64,000 bases of DNA. Origin: Nymphaea colorata. Its lineage: Eukaryota; Streptophyta; Magnoliopsida; Nymphaeales; Nymphaeaceae. Made by a program: the position numbers and the translations under genes. The DNA lies in contig NC_045148.1 of NCBI RefSeq assembly GCF_008831285.2, positions 21,199,002 to 21,263,001 of the forward strand. The letters are read 5' to 3'. The notes beneath the pieces are model-generated. The model was given only the letters and a program-made list of their open reading frames with translations, was not told the origin of the DNA and made no database searches. Positions 22,680 through 34,217 of this stretch are shown one piece after another (positions within the stretch are counted from its first letter, which is position 1; each line of letters starts with the position of its first letter).

Positions 22680-25581
22680 ATTTTTATTTATATTTCTTTT
22701 ATGGTCTAGATACCAGCTATTGGAAATCAGAAAATTGGGGAGGACAATATCACCTTGGACTCGTTGGAAAATCAGCGATCCTTTGCTTTGAGTTTTGAAC
22801 AAGTGAACATGGGCGAAGAATCCGTTGGAAATTCGAAGACATTCCTTGCATCAACTTCCAGACATGAAAGAGAGTTCTGGATTTTTTTTTTTGGCCGCCC
22901 ACTTTTATTTCCTTCTCCAATCATCTTGAGACTTCACTTCTTTGCCGTCTTCTTCACTGATTCAATTCTCATGCAGAATTTCTTGGAATAATGTTTTGCA
23001 TTTCTTTCATAAATTTCTATTTCTGTATTTCTTCATTCCTATCAATGGCTTTTGTGATTGCAATCGGATTTGGTTTTCTTTTTCCTGTTGCAATTGATTT
23101 TTACTCCGACCTCCTGAGTTTATATTGATTGATTATTACAATTGCAAGAAAACAGAGCTGATCGAGTCAGCGGCCATGGATGAAAGCAACTATGTTCTTC
23201 CTCCATTCTTCCCTTTCCCAATGTAGAAAAACAAAATTCAAAATTAGCATATAAATTATAGAGATCACAATGCATAAAAGCTTGATGAGTTAAAAAACCA
23301 AGATTTTACTTAAAAATATGTTTAAAAAATGTGACTTTTTTTAACAACAAAAATTGTGTTGAACAAACCTATGAGCTTATTGTTTGCACCCCACTTCCCT
23401 CAATGTGGCTGGGAAGTTTTCACACGAAGCAGGAAAAATCAAGTTTTGATTAAAATAGACTTTAAGAGAAAGGGACCCATCTCTGCCAGCATTAACAAGG
23501 GTAAGCGATCCAAGGTTAGAGTTTTCTCAAGCTTGACAATTTATTTTTTTCTACATGCAAGTGTGGGGATTGGGTTTCAGATTTTTAAAGTTCATTTTAA
23601 ACAAAGAGTTGGATTTGATTCAGAATATTTCTGTATTCCAAAAATTTTGAAGATCGGGAGATCATTCTTGGTGCGGAATTTTTGAATTAATCATGGATTT
23701 TATCAATTGAACTTTGATTTGGTCCCAAAAATTGGAATTGGAAATTGAGAATCAAAATATTTGATTTTGAATTGAATTTGTGATTAGGTAATTAAAGCTC
23801 TTTTTGAAACTGGGATCCTGGAATTGAAAATTGAAAGTTTGGGCTAAACATTAGAATTTCAAAGATAGTTTGGATTTTGGGATTTGAAGTTTGACTTGAA
23901 AACTCTTGGAAGCCTTGGAACCGGAATTCAGTCTTGAAGCCAAAATTGAATTTGGAAAAAATGAATTGGATAGTTGAAGGCTAGTTGAAATTTTCGAGAA
24001 TCGAATCTTTGATATTGAAATTTTGGGTTTATGATAATTTCTTAATTGGAAAAATTTGAATTTTGATTTTTTTTTTTTAATTTTGTCAAGGTTATGAAAT
24101 TTTGCTTGAATAATTTTTGGATTTGAAAGTCTGTTTGATTTTGAGAAAAATCCATTGGAATCGTTTTGAAAGTTCAGATTTCATAATCATGTGAAAATTT
24201 TGTGCTTCTCTGTCAAAATAAATCAGGTGCTCAAGTTGTTGTCAGAATATAACTTAATCATGGAAGCAACTCTAACTTGATTCACTTAGATTTTAGTGAA
24301 TATGAGTGGGTGCATCCATGAAGTGAGTGCAAGTATGCATGAAATAAACTGCATGTATATTCATGCTTCGCTCTATTTCTCTTCATGCATAATTAAATTT
24401 GATCAAACATAGACATAGATCCATCTTGGAGGTAGAAAATATAAGACGTTCCCCGAGCCTGTCCATGATGTGAAGGAGGACATATGCTTAGGTTTTAAAA
24501 TTTTTGTTTCGGAAATAGGATTTCAAAAATTCATTTGATAGGCTGATTTCAACTCATTTTTTACTAGATCGTAGGCAAAAGGAATTCATTAATTTGTTTG
24601 AAAATTTGGAGGGTTTGAGCTTTGACAAATTTTCTCTCTGGGTAGCAATATCACTTTTGCGATTTCCTTTAGGATGAAATGTTTGAAAAATTGATTCTTG
24701 AATTTTGATTTTGGAAATAGCTTGATATATTTTGATTGTGGAAAATGGCATGATTTTTGGAGATGATTGGATTTTTGGAAATATGTATCCCCAAATGAGT
24801 TTTGTGAAATATTGAATTTCTTTTGTGGTTTTGATCTTGATAAAAGTCTAAGGATTTCTTTTTGAAACGCAACAAGATTAGATATTTTTATTAATTGCTG
24901 ATTTTCAAAATCACATGGATTTCTGAAATTTTCAGAAATGAATGGTTAAGACGGGCTCATTGCAATTGATATATTCCATTTACAATATAGACAACACTCA
25001 TAAAGTGAATCCAATTCTTGGTGGAATCGATTTGATGATATAATTAAGTCTGATTCCTTGCTCATCCAAGGAGTAAGGAATCCATTCAGGCTTCACTGTC
25101 TTTTTTTCTTTGCATACATCAATAAAACATTCAATAACATAGACAAATGAACAACAATTTTTTCCAAGCCATAGTGGCCTTCTCTTTCCAATTTTGCACA
25201 GGTAGAAGGACTCTTTGGAAATTAGATTTTGTGTATGAAATAAACTCAGCTTGAATACACTATTTGCTAATTTGCAAAACTAGAAAATTTAGTTTGGATT
25301 AGTTGTGAGAATCATGAAGCACGTATGCTTAAATAAGTATATTTTTATCATGGTGACCCAACGGACAGCTTTTAAATCGTGCTGCTTAGGGTTGGTATGT
25401 AGTGTCAAGAGACTAGACATTTGAAATGATAGTGGTCGACCTGGCATTGCTCCTAGAACAGGGCAGAACAGGAGAGGACACAAAGAAAATGATGCCTTGG
25501 GCATGGCATGTTTTGAGTGGGGATCCCCTTGGGCAGGGGACTGCCTTGAGCTGGGGACTCCTTGGGCAAGAGTTCAACTAT
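22680..25581. other. Non-coding interval with T/G-rich degenerate repeats
   Basis: No gene is recognised. From about 23690 to 24180, and again at 24560-24860, the sequence is a run of variants of TTTGAATTTTGGAATTGG, a degenerate short-period repeat. A similar tract rich in GGATCTGGG lies at 39300-39740. Confidence 0.5.
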
Positions 25582-26587
25582 CACTACAGAAAACCTAAGC
25601 ATTACTGATGGCCACAAAATGTCGGTGAAAATAGAATGCATGTCAGTAATGGTTTGACAGACATTTTGTTCTTTGGTTGATAAAGGGAATGTCGGTAAAA
25701 ATCATCATCGATACAATGGACAAAGCATCAGTGTAAGGTATCACCGGCACGACCTAAACATACGTAAACATTGACTATTAATGACGTCCTCTCGCATCGA
25801 TAATAATCTATTATATTCAACATGTTAGTGACCTTCGGTAAAAACTCTTCCAGAAGCGAGACAGTACATCGGAAAAATATTACTTTTCACTCATTTAAAC
25901 AATTCGGGAAAAACACTTATGGGTGGCTAAAAAGGCTAAGGACGGAAAACATTCAAATGACAACTAATCAAAATAATATTCTATGAATAAGTATATGTGT
26001 ACTTGAATTACATGTGGTCCAAACTTGACACCAAAATCCAGCCACAATGCTCTGGAATCCGGCAATGACAAAAAGTTAGGGTAAAATTGAGGGTTTTGTA
26101 GACATTTTATGTAATTAATATATCAGATTGAAGGTAATAAGGTCAACAAACATTCTTCTAAAACTTCACGTTGGCTAACATCCTAGGCCAACTCAAGCGA
26201 AGGAAGCCTACACAGACCGACAATTAAGCCATTCCAAGAGTGCACTACTATGTGTTTACGGCAGCTGTGGAAACAACTCAAATTGTGTTGCTTCCATTGG
26301 CTGCTTGCCAGATCCATGCCAAAACAGTCCTTCGCGACAAGCATCTCTCAGCGGCCCGCACCTTGGCCTAACTGTGACCTTAACCTGTACAGCTGTAGAC
26401 ATGCCACCGGTGAAACCTCAGCCCTGGCTTGCTGTGACAATCATGGAGACCCTTTCCATGATCCACCATGGCCGAAGTTTAAACAATAACACTTGCAAAG
26501 TGATCTATGGACACAGTCATCATCTCTCGGCTATGAGGGGATCCTTTATAGGCAAATGACAAGCTCAGCAGTCTGCTCTCACCTATG

Positions 26588-26780
26588 CAGGGGCAAAGCC
26601 AAGGGAGGGCCCACAGGGGCCCTAGACTGCACTAAAAAAATATATAAAATTTTAGATCTAAATTTTAGAAAATTTCACTTGTCATGTATAAAATTTTTGA
26701 AAAATGACATTTCAGCCCTTATCAAATTTTAGAAACTTTAATTCGGCTCTCCTCATGAAAAATTTCTGACTCTGCCCCTG
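26588..26780. mobile_element. hAT MITE, family 2, copy 3 (193 bp)
   Basis: The ends are CAGGGGCAAAGCC at the left and, complemented, CAGGGGCAGAGTC at the right. The 8-bp duplication CACCTATG is exact at 26580-26587 and 26781-26788. The interior is AT-rich with no coding potential. Confidence 0.92.
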
Positions 26781-27319
26781 CACCTATGGTCCACATGGCC
26801 TTACATGTTGGCAGCTTCAACCACCACCAACAAGCATACAAGATTGAAGTACTGGTGAAAGCCCCGCCTGAGCATCCTTCATGTGTCTTCATGCCTACAT
26901 CTAGTCAAAGCAATCACTACTTGCTGACTGGCATGAAGATGTCATTTGGCAACCTCATGATATTGGCAGGCCTTCAACCATGGATTATGAGAGAAGACGT
27001 GCACCGTTAGGTCGCCCACTCGTTGGGCCTTGAGAAGAAGGCCCATTTTAAGGGAGTGGGTTGATGTCGTTCTGGGTTGACCTGCATTTATCTCTCTACC
27101 CTTGAACCGGCTGCTACCTGCCACACTTTACAGGCATTTTCAAGGAGGCTATCTCATTGTCCAGACCTCAATATGGGCCTACGCCCTTCTCAAACCTTGC
27201 CTGCATCCACTTATTGTAGCATGTCCATCTGCCTCAGGAAGAAGATAACACAGCAGCTCTAGCAGCAAGAGTGAACTGCTATGCAGCCGAGTGCCCAACT
27301 CTAGCAACAAGGCTTGAAG

Positions 27320-27495
27320 AAAGCAGGAAGGACATTTTGGTAATTTATTATAAAAATATCTTCTACAATCTTTTTAATTTTTTCTATTTTTCAATTTTAC
27401 CTTTACAACTGTTTTCTTTTTATTGTAAATTAAGGGTATTTCAGTCATTAACCATACTGATGCACAAAATTCATGCACCAGTATGGCACATATAA
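27320..27495. repeat. Dispersed repeat with hairpin end, shared with 41505-41695
   Basis: Both copies share GGAAGGACATTT(T/C)GGT(T/A)AT, then CTACAATCTTTTTAA / TTACAATCTTTTATT, an AAGGGTATTT(C/T)AGT(C/T)ATTAA block and an inverted pair CATACTGATGCA...TGCACCAGTATG. The element class is not clear. Confidence 0.55.
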
Positions 27496-27609
27496 CCAGA
27501 TTCGCAAGGCTGCGATAGTAGCATCGAAGGCTCAGTTAAAATGTTTTTGTTGTTTCCTAGATTAATGACTAGATCATTTGCCTATAGCTATGACTGCTAA
27601 ATATGGGAT

Positions 27610-27870
27610 AGAAGGGAAGGTCCAAACAAAGCATAAGATAGCTGGATGAATAGATGGTTAAGTCGCAGGGTGTGCCACCCAGTGGGTTCTTTGGCCTTCT
27701 CTTTTTAGCCATGTTTGGATGGAGGAAAACTTAAGGAAATGTTTAGTGGATGAAAGGAACAAGATGGAATGAATTAAAGAAAATTGGTAAGGAAAGGAAA
27801 GAAAAGTAAAAAAGATACTATAAATGCTTGTTTGGACATAAAAGACAGGAAAGGAGATATATTTTATATT
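27610..27870. mobile_element. Tourist-like MITE end fragments
   Basis: CCAAACAAAGCATAAG at 27622-27637 is identical to the right end and TAA target of the 9232-9966 element. GCCATGTTTGGATGGAGG at about 27717 resembles its left end. The two ends face away from each other, so these are fragments of two copies, not one element. Confidence 0.5.
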
Positions 27871-28585
27871 AAAATTATGCGTACCATTTTTTGTAACATA
27901 TTTTACTTCTTATATGCAGGTTTGCCGACACCTCCTGATTTCAGCCATTGATACGTATAGAGGAAATTTGAGTCTACAGTATTGGACTTGGTTTCATGCT
28001 TTGAATATCAGTATAAATACCATTGGAATATCTAGATGGACTACATGTATGAAAAACTTTGTTAGACTTATTTATACATATGTACTTGTTATTAAAGATA
28101 ATATCCATTCATTTGTATTTAATCAGTAATATGTTCTGTATAATACATTGATTGCATCTTTGTTCAGTTATGATATCGGGCAAGGCTTTTTTGTATTCCT
28201 ATTTTCAGGTCGCACATAATATAGTATAATATAAAACATATTATAACTTTTTATTGACAGGTATCTCACATCAGTACAAATGTAATTTAGCATCCATAAA
28301 TATCTATTACTGACAGGAAGTAATTGTCAATATGAAATATAATTTTTCCTGACGGGTATTTCCGTTAGTAAAAAGTGCATTGACTGTAGCCAATCATTAG
28401 TATATCTGGCATACTTTAGTGATGACTCTGGTGTGTGTCAGTAAATTCTCAGCAATACATGATGTCCACGGTTGTCAGTATAAGGCACAACTTACTGACA
28501 GATGTAAGCAAGTGTCGTTAGACCCCATTCAATACACTAACTGCAACACCCATTAGTATAAGTCGACATATACTAATGTCTAGTG

Positions 28586-29083
28586 GACCCGTCAATGAAA
28601 GATTCAGCGGCATAATCTACACTGCTGGATGTGAATCCATCAATAAAATATTAATGGTGGTTTTGACATTTTAATTGATGTTTTTTGGCATGTCAATAAT
28701 GTGTCCTTTTTTTCGGGTGATCTAAGCCTTTGGATGCCAACAAATTGAATTTGAGCCATATGTATCGTTTCATAATGTCCAATTTCCGATGAAAACTGAC
28801 CAGCAGTAGGCTCCATCTTTTATTAAGAACCGAAAAAAATTGGAAACTATACACAAATTATAGTCGAAATCGATCCATTAACATCCCTAGATCTTGATAT
28901 TTTCTTCATTTAAGTCGAAGCACAATTAATGGCGATTTAGGTATGATTCATGGGATCATCCATATAGGTACGCTTGAACTGTAGTCACGTTAAATCAACT
29001 GTGGAGATTCAGTTGCAACAATGTCTAGAGACGCCAAGAGTGGCCGAATAAAAGTAGTGATGGCAGCCAATAACTTGTTAGTA
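28586..29083. other. Non-coding interval, nothing recognised
   Basis: AT-rich sequence with no open frame of note and no repeat I can define. Confidence 0.45.
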
Positions 29084-29440
29084 AGTAGTGGCTGCACACG
29101 AGTCGGCGATTCGAGTTGGGCCGGCTGAGATTGACTCGAGTCAGAAAACTAAAAGCTCAAGCTCAACTTGACATACAATGTCGAGCTCAACTTAACTCAT
29201 TTATTTTGCTTATGCTAAACATGTTCCTGTTTTTTCAACTCGTTAGTTAGTACTTGTTCAACATTCTCTCATTATAATCCAACATTCATTATGTAGTCTA
29301 ACAGAATAAATTTTAAACGATCGAGTTCTTACATTGCTTTCTCAAAAATAATTCTTTAATATTGTTTACTAATTTGGCTGAAACACTAAATAGACCCATT
29401 CAGTACTCCATAATAGGTGGCTCGGCTGATTTGGTTCGAA
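29084..29440. mobile_element. hAT-like MITE, family 3, probable copy (reverse orientation)
   Basis: TAGTGGCTGCACACGAGTCGG, followed by GAGTTGGGCCGGCTGAG, resembles the reverse complement of the right end of 30404-30753, and the interior shares CTCAAGCTCAACTT / GAGCTCAACTT motifs. The other terminus is diverged, so its end is approximate. Confidence 0.45.
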
Positions 29441-29659
29441 AGCATTCGTGATAACATTGGGTTAAACAGTTTCAGATACATTTTTATGCTCCTAATTGTT
29501 TCTTATCCATACACGTATTACTAAAATGTCATTAATCATTTTTTGACTTTAACTAAACAATGTTTTTTCGAATGGTGCTTATAACATTATCATGAAAACT
29601 TGACAAAAGACGAAATATTGTTTCACAAAAATAACTGGAATTGAAACATGATTCATATT

Positions 29660-30032
29660 TAGGAATGCCATTATGTTCAATTCAGATTAGATATCCTACC
29701 GACTGTTTCCAAAAAAAAAATAATGTCTGATTAAGAAATCGATCGGATTCAGATTAAGAAATGAATCCGATGGGTTCGGATATCGATTCAGTTCAACAAA
29801 TATCCTATATCAAAGATTTTACATATTTGAAATCGGCTAAATTGTTCAGAATTTGGACTAGGATTCAAATTCAGATTGATTTTAAATGGGATATCGATAG
29901 TGTAATTGGATTTCGGATTTGGATTCGGATATGACTTTTCCTTGTTTGTATTTGAATCTGAATATTTGGATATCTGAATAAATGGATAAGTTAGAGTATA
30001 TCCAATTCGAATCTGATTCGTTGACATCTTTA
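29660..30032. mobile_element. hAT MITE, family 1, copy 2 (373 bp)
   Basis: Its ends are TAGGAATGCCAT and TTGACATCTTTA, diverged forms of the copy-1 TIRs. The 8-bp duplication TTCATATT is exact at 29652-29659 and 30033-30040. The first 45 bases align with copy 1 (6288 onward), and the interior has the same GGATTCGGAT theme. Confidence 0.9.
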
Positions 30033-30403
30033 TTCATATTAGTTTAATGCTTACTAACATATTAGGATGTTCAATATTTTTAAATATTTTTTAAGCACAC
30101 ATTGTGATAATAGCCATGTTAGAAATGGTTAAGTTTCTTTGTGCAATGGTGGTTTCACTTACATCATCCATATTTCAGGCGAATTCTTTTATATGTCCGC
30201 CACTTAAATGATACTCCTTTGCCCCACAAGAAAAAAAAATGGAAAGTTTGAAAGCAACCAATGAAAAGCAATGTAATATCACTTAAACGCACAAAAGAGA
30301 AAAGAGAGAGAAGAGCAGACAGGTTAACAAGCAAAGGGCGCAGATGTGATATAAACCGCCAAAAAGGGGCAGCTGCGTCACTAGGCTTTTTATTCATAGC
30401 AAG

Positions 30404-30753
30404 TAGGGCTGCACAATGATAAAGCCAGCTTGAGCCATCTTGACTCTCTCATCAAAATCGACTTCAACTCGGCTTGTTTATAAACGACTCAAGCTCGAGT
30501 CAAATGTACTTGAAATGTTAATGAGTCCAGTTGAATTGTAAAAGCATGACTCAGCTCGACTACATAATAAATGTTGAATTATAATGAAAAAATATTAAAC
30601 GAATAGTAATTAAACGAGTTATTGAGTTAACAATTAAAAGAAACAAGTCATGTAACACAAACAAAGCCAATAGTCGAGTTCAACCTCAAGCTTGACTTTT
30701 GAGTGAGCCACGTCGGCTGGGCCCAATTCAAGCTCGGCTCGTATGCAGCCCTA
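30404..30753. mobile_element. hAT-like MITE, family 3 (350 bp)
   Basis: The ends TAGGGCTGCACAATG and, complemented, TAGGGCTGCATACG form the TIR. The flanks ATAGCAAG (30396-30403) and CTAGTAAG (30754-30761) agree at six of eight bases. The interior carries CTCAAGCTCGAGTC-type words and no coding frame. Confidence 0.8.
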
Positions 30754-30894
30754 CTAGTAAGTTTGCCTGTGGTCACTACTTTCTATCTGTCAGTCGAAAA
30801 AGGAGTTGAGATAGCAAAAAAGAGAGAGATCTTCCTTTATTATATTTCAGCACTAAGGGAAAGTAGCATCACTAACATTCCTTGTAGCGTGCCT

Positions 30895-31065
30895 TCTACC
30901 TCCCTCCTCTCTCTCTATCTCTCTCTCTCTGTCAAAAATTTTCTCCTCCCATTTCTCTCTCTCCCTCTGTCTGACTGTCTCTCTCTTCTCTCTCGACGAC
31001 AAAATGAAAAAAAAAAATGGAAGGAGAAAAAATTTTCACATATATATAGAGAGAGAGAGAGTTGC
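30895..31065. repeat. CT-rich then GA-rich simple sequence
   Basis: (CT)n variants run from 30902 to 30995, followed by an A-rich run and (TA)n(GA)n at 31040-31061. This is simple sequence only. Confidence 0.7.
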
Positions 31066-31393
31066 TTTCTAGTGATGATAATTCATGCGCAAGGACTTAA
31101 TTAGGTTGGATATATCTGAATATATAACCTTATTTTGAATCCATTTAACTGGATCTAGTTAAAAAATGATCCCTTCGTAGCCAAATTCGATCTACTAAAG
31201 ATCCAACCCAGTTATGTTTAAATTTGGATCTCATGCTGTCGAAATTCAGCTATAAAAGATAAAGCCCAAGACCGAATCAAAATAGACACAATCCTGATAG
31301 CTCAAATACAAAAGAATTGAATCCAATGTGAATCCAAACCATTGATGATCGAGTACAAAAATATGGTTTGAATAGAATTGAAGCAATGCTGCG

Positions 31394-31843
31394 ATGGGAT
31401 GCTGACGGATTGGATCAGATATACCCTTAATCATATCTACTTTCTCGGATATTAACATATTCTGATTCAAATTAGGAATCAGATTTGAATACAAATGAAG
31501 AAAAGTCATATCCGAATCTGAATCCGAAATTCGATTTCACAATCTGAATCCAACTTTTATAGTATATCTGAATCCAAATTTTGAACTGAATTTTGCCAAT
31601 TTTCAAAATCTAAGAGCACTAGATATAGAATATTTATGTCAAATTAAATCTAACCTAAATCGTTTTCCAATCCAATCAGATATTTATGTACATCCAAATC
31701 CGAATCCGAATTTTATCAGAAGTCATTTCTTAAATCCAAATTCGATCTGATTTCTTAGTCGGATATTAATTTTTTTCATATCCAATTTTTTCGAACAATT
31801 TAGTTGGATATCCGATCCAAAAACAGATATATTGATATCGCTA
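31394..31843. mobile_element. hAT MITE, family 1, copy 3 (reverse orientation, 450 bp)
   Basis: This begins ATGGGATGCTGACGG, matching the complement of copy 1's right end, and finishes GATATATTGATATCGCTA, matching the complement of copy 1's left end. The interior is rich in ATCCGAATCC variants. The target duplication is weak (TGCTGCGA versus TGTTCCA then N), and the assembly gap starts seven bases beyond the right end. Confidence 0.75.
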
Positions 31844-31850
31844 TGTTCCA

Positions 31851-31950
31851 NNNNNNNNNNNNNNNNNNNNNNNNNNNNNNNNNNNNNNNNNNNNNNNNNN
31901 NNNNNNNNNNNNNNNNNNNNNNNNNNNNNNNNNNNNNNNNNNNNNNNNNN
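31851..31950. other. Assembly gap of 100 N
   Basis: Exactly 100 undetermined bases, the usual placeholder for a gap of unknown size. The 5' end of the receptor kinase pseudogene (signal peptide and first LRRs) may be hidden in it. Confidence 0.95.
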
Positions 31951-34217
31951 CGAACGTACTATCTTCCCATACATCAGCAACCTCTCCTTCTTAGAGGTTC
32001 TTGATCTTTCAAATGACAGTTTCCATGGTCATCTTCCATTGATTTTAGCCGCCTCCCTTCGTTGAAAGTACTTTCCATATGGGGAAACCATTTTAAAGGG
32101 TTAATTCCACAAACGCTGGGCCATTGTCATCATCTCCAAGTGCTTCTTGCTGCAAAAAACAATTCTATGGAAGCATTCCACAGTTCCTAGGCGGTTTGCT
32201 GGAACTCAAGCGCATAAACATTTATGGTAACAGGCTCACTGGCACCATTCCAGTTGCTTTGGTAAATCTCACAAAACTGGAGTGGTTTAGTATCAGCCAA
32301 AATCAGATACAGGGGAACTTCCTCCTGAGTTGGGAAGCCTAACCCACTTGACATTCTTTAATATGCAAATGAACAATCTCACTGGTACATTGCCTGAGAG
32401 CTTGTCTAGCTTGAGTTTCATGACCAATCAACTAACAGGGCATCTCCCTAAAGATGCTGGCCGCTTCCTGCCCAATCTCCAACAACTCTATATGGGTGAA
32501 AACAATTTTGATGGCCCTCTCCCAGCTTCTCTTTCCAATGCTACAAGACTTCAACGTCTTACTGCAGAAAGGAATAAATTTAGTGGTCCAATACCATTAG
32601 AACTAGGTAGTCTGTCACAACTCATATACCTTTCCTTTTGGGGAAATATGTTGACAAATGTCCCTGGCAACCGTGAGCTCTCCATTCTCACATCCTTCAC
32701 CCAGTGTCAGATGCTAGAGGAAGTTTATCTATTAGATAACCTTTTGAACGGTATTCTTCCTGCCTCTGTTGGAAACTTGACAACTACCTTGTCGAAACTT
32801 GTCCTTTCCTCTAGTCAGATTGAAGGTACTATCCCATTAGCCCTAGCCAACTTGACCAAGTTAATTGACTTAGGTTTGAGTTCCAACAAAATAAAAGGGC
32901 TCATTCCACCAAATATAGGACAGATGCACAGCTTACAGGTGTTGCTTCTCGACAACAATGCATTAGAAGGCTCAATCCCACTATCAATCTACCAGTTGAT
33001 CCGCATGTACGCTTTTGATATTAGACACAACATGCTAACTGGGTCATTTGAAGCTCTATAAAACACTACCACCTGATCTTTGTGAGTTGAAGGACTTGTG
33101 GGAGCTACACTTGCGGGACAACTCCTTCACTGGACACTTGCCTTTGGGTCTTGGGAGTTTTGCCATGATGATCAACATGGATATCTCTGCAATCAAGCTG
33201 AGTGGGGAGTTGCCTGCATCATTATCAAAGCTCCAAATGCTAGAGTATTTGAATTTCTCTTGGAACACAATTGATGGTCACATTCCTGAACAACTTGATA
33301 ACATGCTAAACCTTGACATTATTGACCTTTCCCATAACAAGCTTTCCGGAGAGATACCAAAATCATTGGAGAAACTTCAACACATCCAGGCCTTGGACTT
33401 GTCCTTCAATCTATTGGAAGGCGAGATTCAAGTGATGGAAAGTTTGCAAACCTTTCTGCCGAGTCGTTCCTAGGGAACTATGCACTATGTGGAGCTCCCA
33501 AATTCAATGTCCCATTGTGCTTAGACAAAACAGAGAGGCAAAGTAAGAGCAATGAAGCTAAAGTCGCCATTGGAGGCTCAACACTTTTGGTCATTGTTTG
33601 CACACTCATTGGTATCTCGTGTTATAGAAAGTGGGGGTTGTCGAAGTGTCCGGACAACATTGAAAGATTATGAGGAGTTACACTCCAGTGATGTCTTACA
33701 GAGAGATATCTCATGCAACAAGCAATTTCACTGATGCAAACTTTCTTGGGAGTGGAAGCTTTGGTTTAGTGTACAAAGGAATTCAGCAGATGGAACGACA
33801 GTGGCTGTTAAGGTCCTTAATTTGTCATTTGAGGGAGCATCTAAAAGTTTTGACATTGAATGCACTATGTTGCGCCAAATCAGGCACCGAAACCTTGTTA
33901 AAGTCATTGTGTCTTGCTGTAATGAAGATTTCAAGGCTTTAGTTCTCCAATACATGCCCCTTGGGAGCCTGGAAGTCTTTCTACATTCGGGTGCCCATCA
34001 CTTGAATCTCTTCCATAGATTGGATATCATGATTGATGTCGCTTGTGCTTTAGAGTATCTTCACCATGGTTACTCAGAGACGATACTTCATTGTTATCTG
34101 AAGTCACGTAATGTACTTCTGGATGAAAGCATGACTGCATACATTGGTGATTTTGGCATCGCAAAGTTTATAGTTGGTCACAAGTCATCAACTCTTACCA
34201 CCACCTGAACATCACCT
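31951..34217 (+). pseudogene. LRR-XII receptor-like kinase pseudogene, exon 1
   Basis: This is the remnant of a plasma-membrane LRR receptor kinase of the FLS2/EFR-like LRR-XII group. Extracellular LRRs run from 31960 to about 33440 in several frames (LSFLEVLDLSNDSFHGHLP, LTKLIDLGLSSNKIKGLIPP, LDIIDLSHNKLSGEIPKSL). The cap block ESFLGNYALCGAP and a membrane segment (AIGGSTLLVIVCTLIGISC) are at about 33450-33620. The kinase starts near 33680 with GSGSFGLVYKG, then VAVKVLNLS after a frameshift near 33785, and DFGIAK at about 34150. The catalytic loop reads HCYLKSRNVLLD where the family has HCDLKPSNVLLD: the catalytic Asp is Tyr. After STLTTT a stop occurs, and the block leading to the APE motif is missing. 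The 5' end is lost in the assembly gap. Frameshifts also lie near 32070, 32330, 33050 and 33430. Confidence 0.9.

Larger units (their letters stand above)
25582..28585. mobile_element. Possible non-autonomous CACTA-like element, nested insertions inside
   Basis: The left end reads CACTACAGAAAACC at 25582, the usual CACTA terminus, and is followed by repeated sub-terminal motifs (TGTCGGTGAAAA, TCAGTAATGG, TGTCGGTAAAAA). At 28250-28585 similar motifs recur in the opposite sense (TACTGACAGG, TTACTGACAG, CATTAGTATA) and the sequence reaches a weak TCTAGTG end. No 3-bp duplication can be shown (TAT versus GAC), so the right boundary is uncertain. A hAT MITE (26588-26780) sits inside. No transposase domain was recognised. 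Confidence 0.4.

Noticed and set aside
26250-26489. Possible LINE zinc-binding or captured gene fragment
   Set aside because: A few residues resemble such sequences, but Cys/His spacing does not fit and no neighbouring block supports it.
27460-27500. Helitron 3' end
   Set aside because: A hairpin is present, but no CTRR terminus follows and no TC start or A/T insertion context could be shown.
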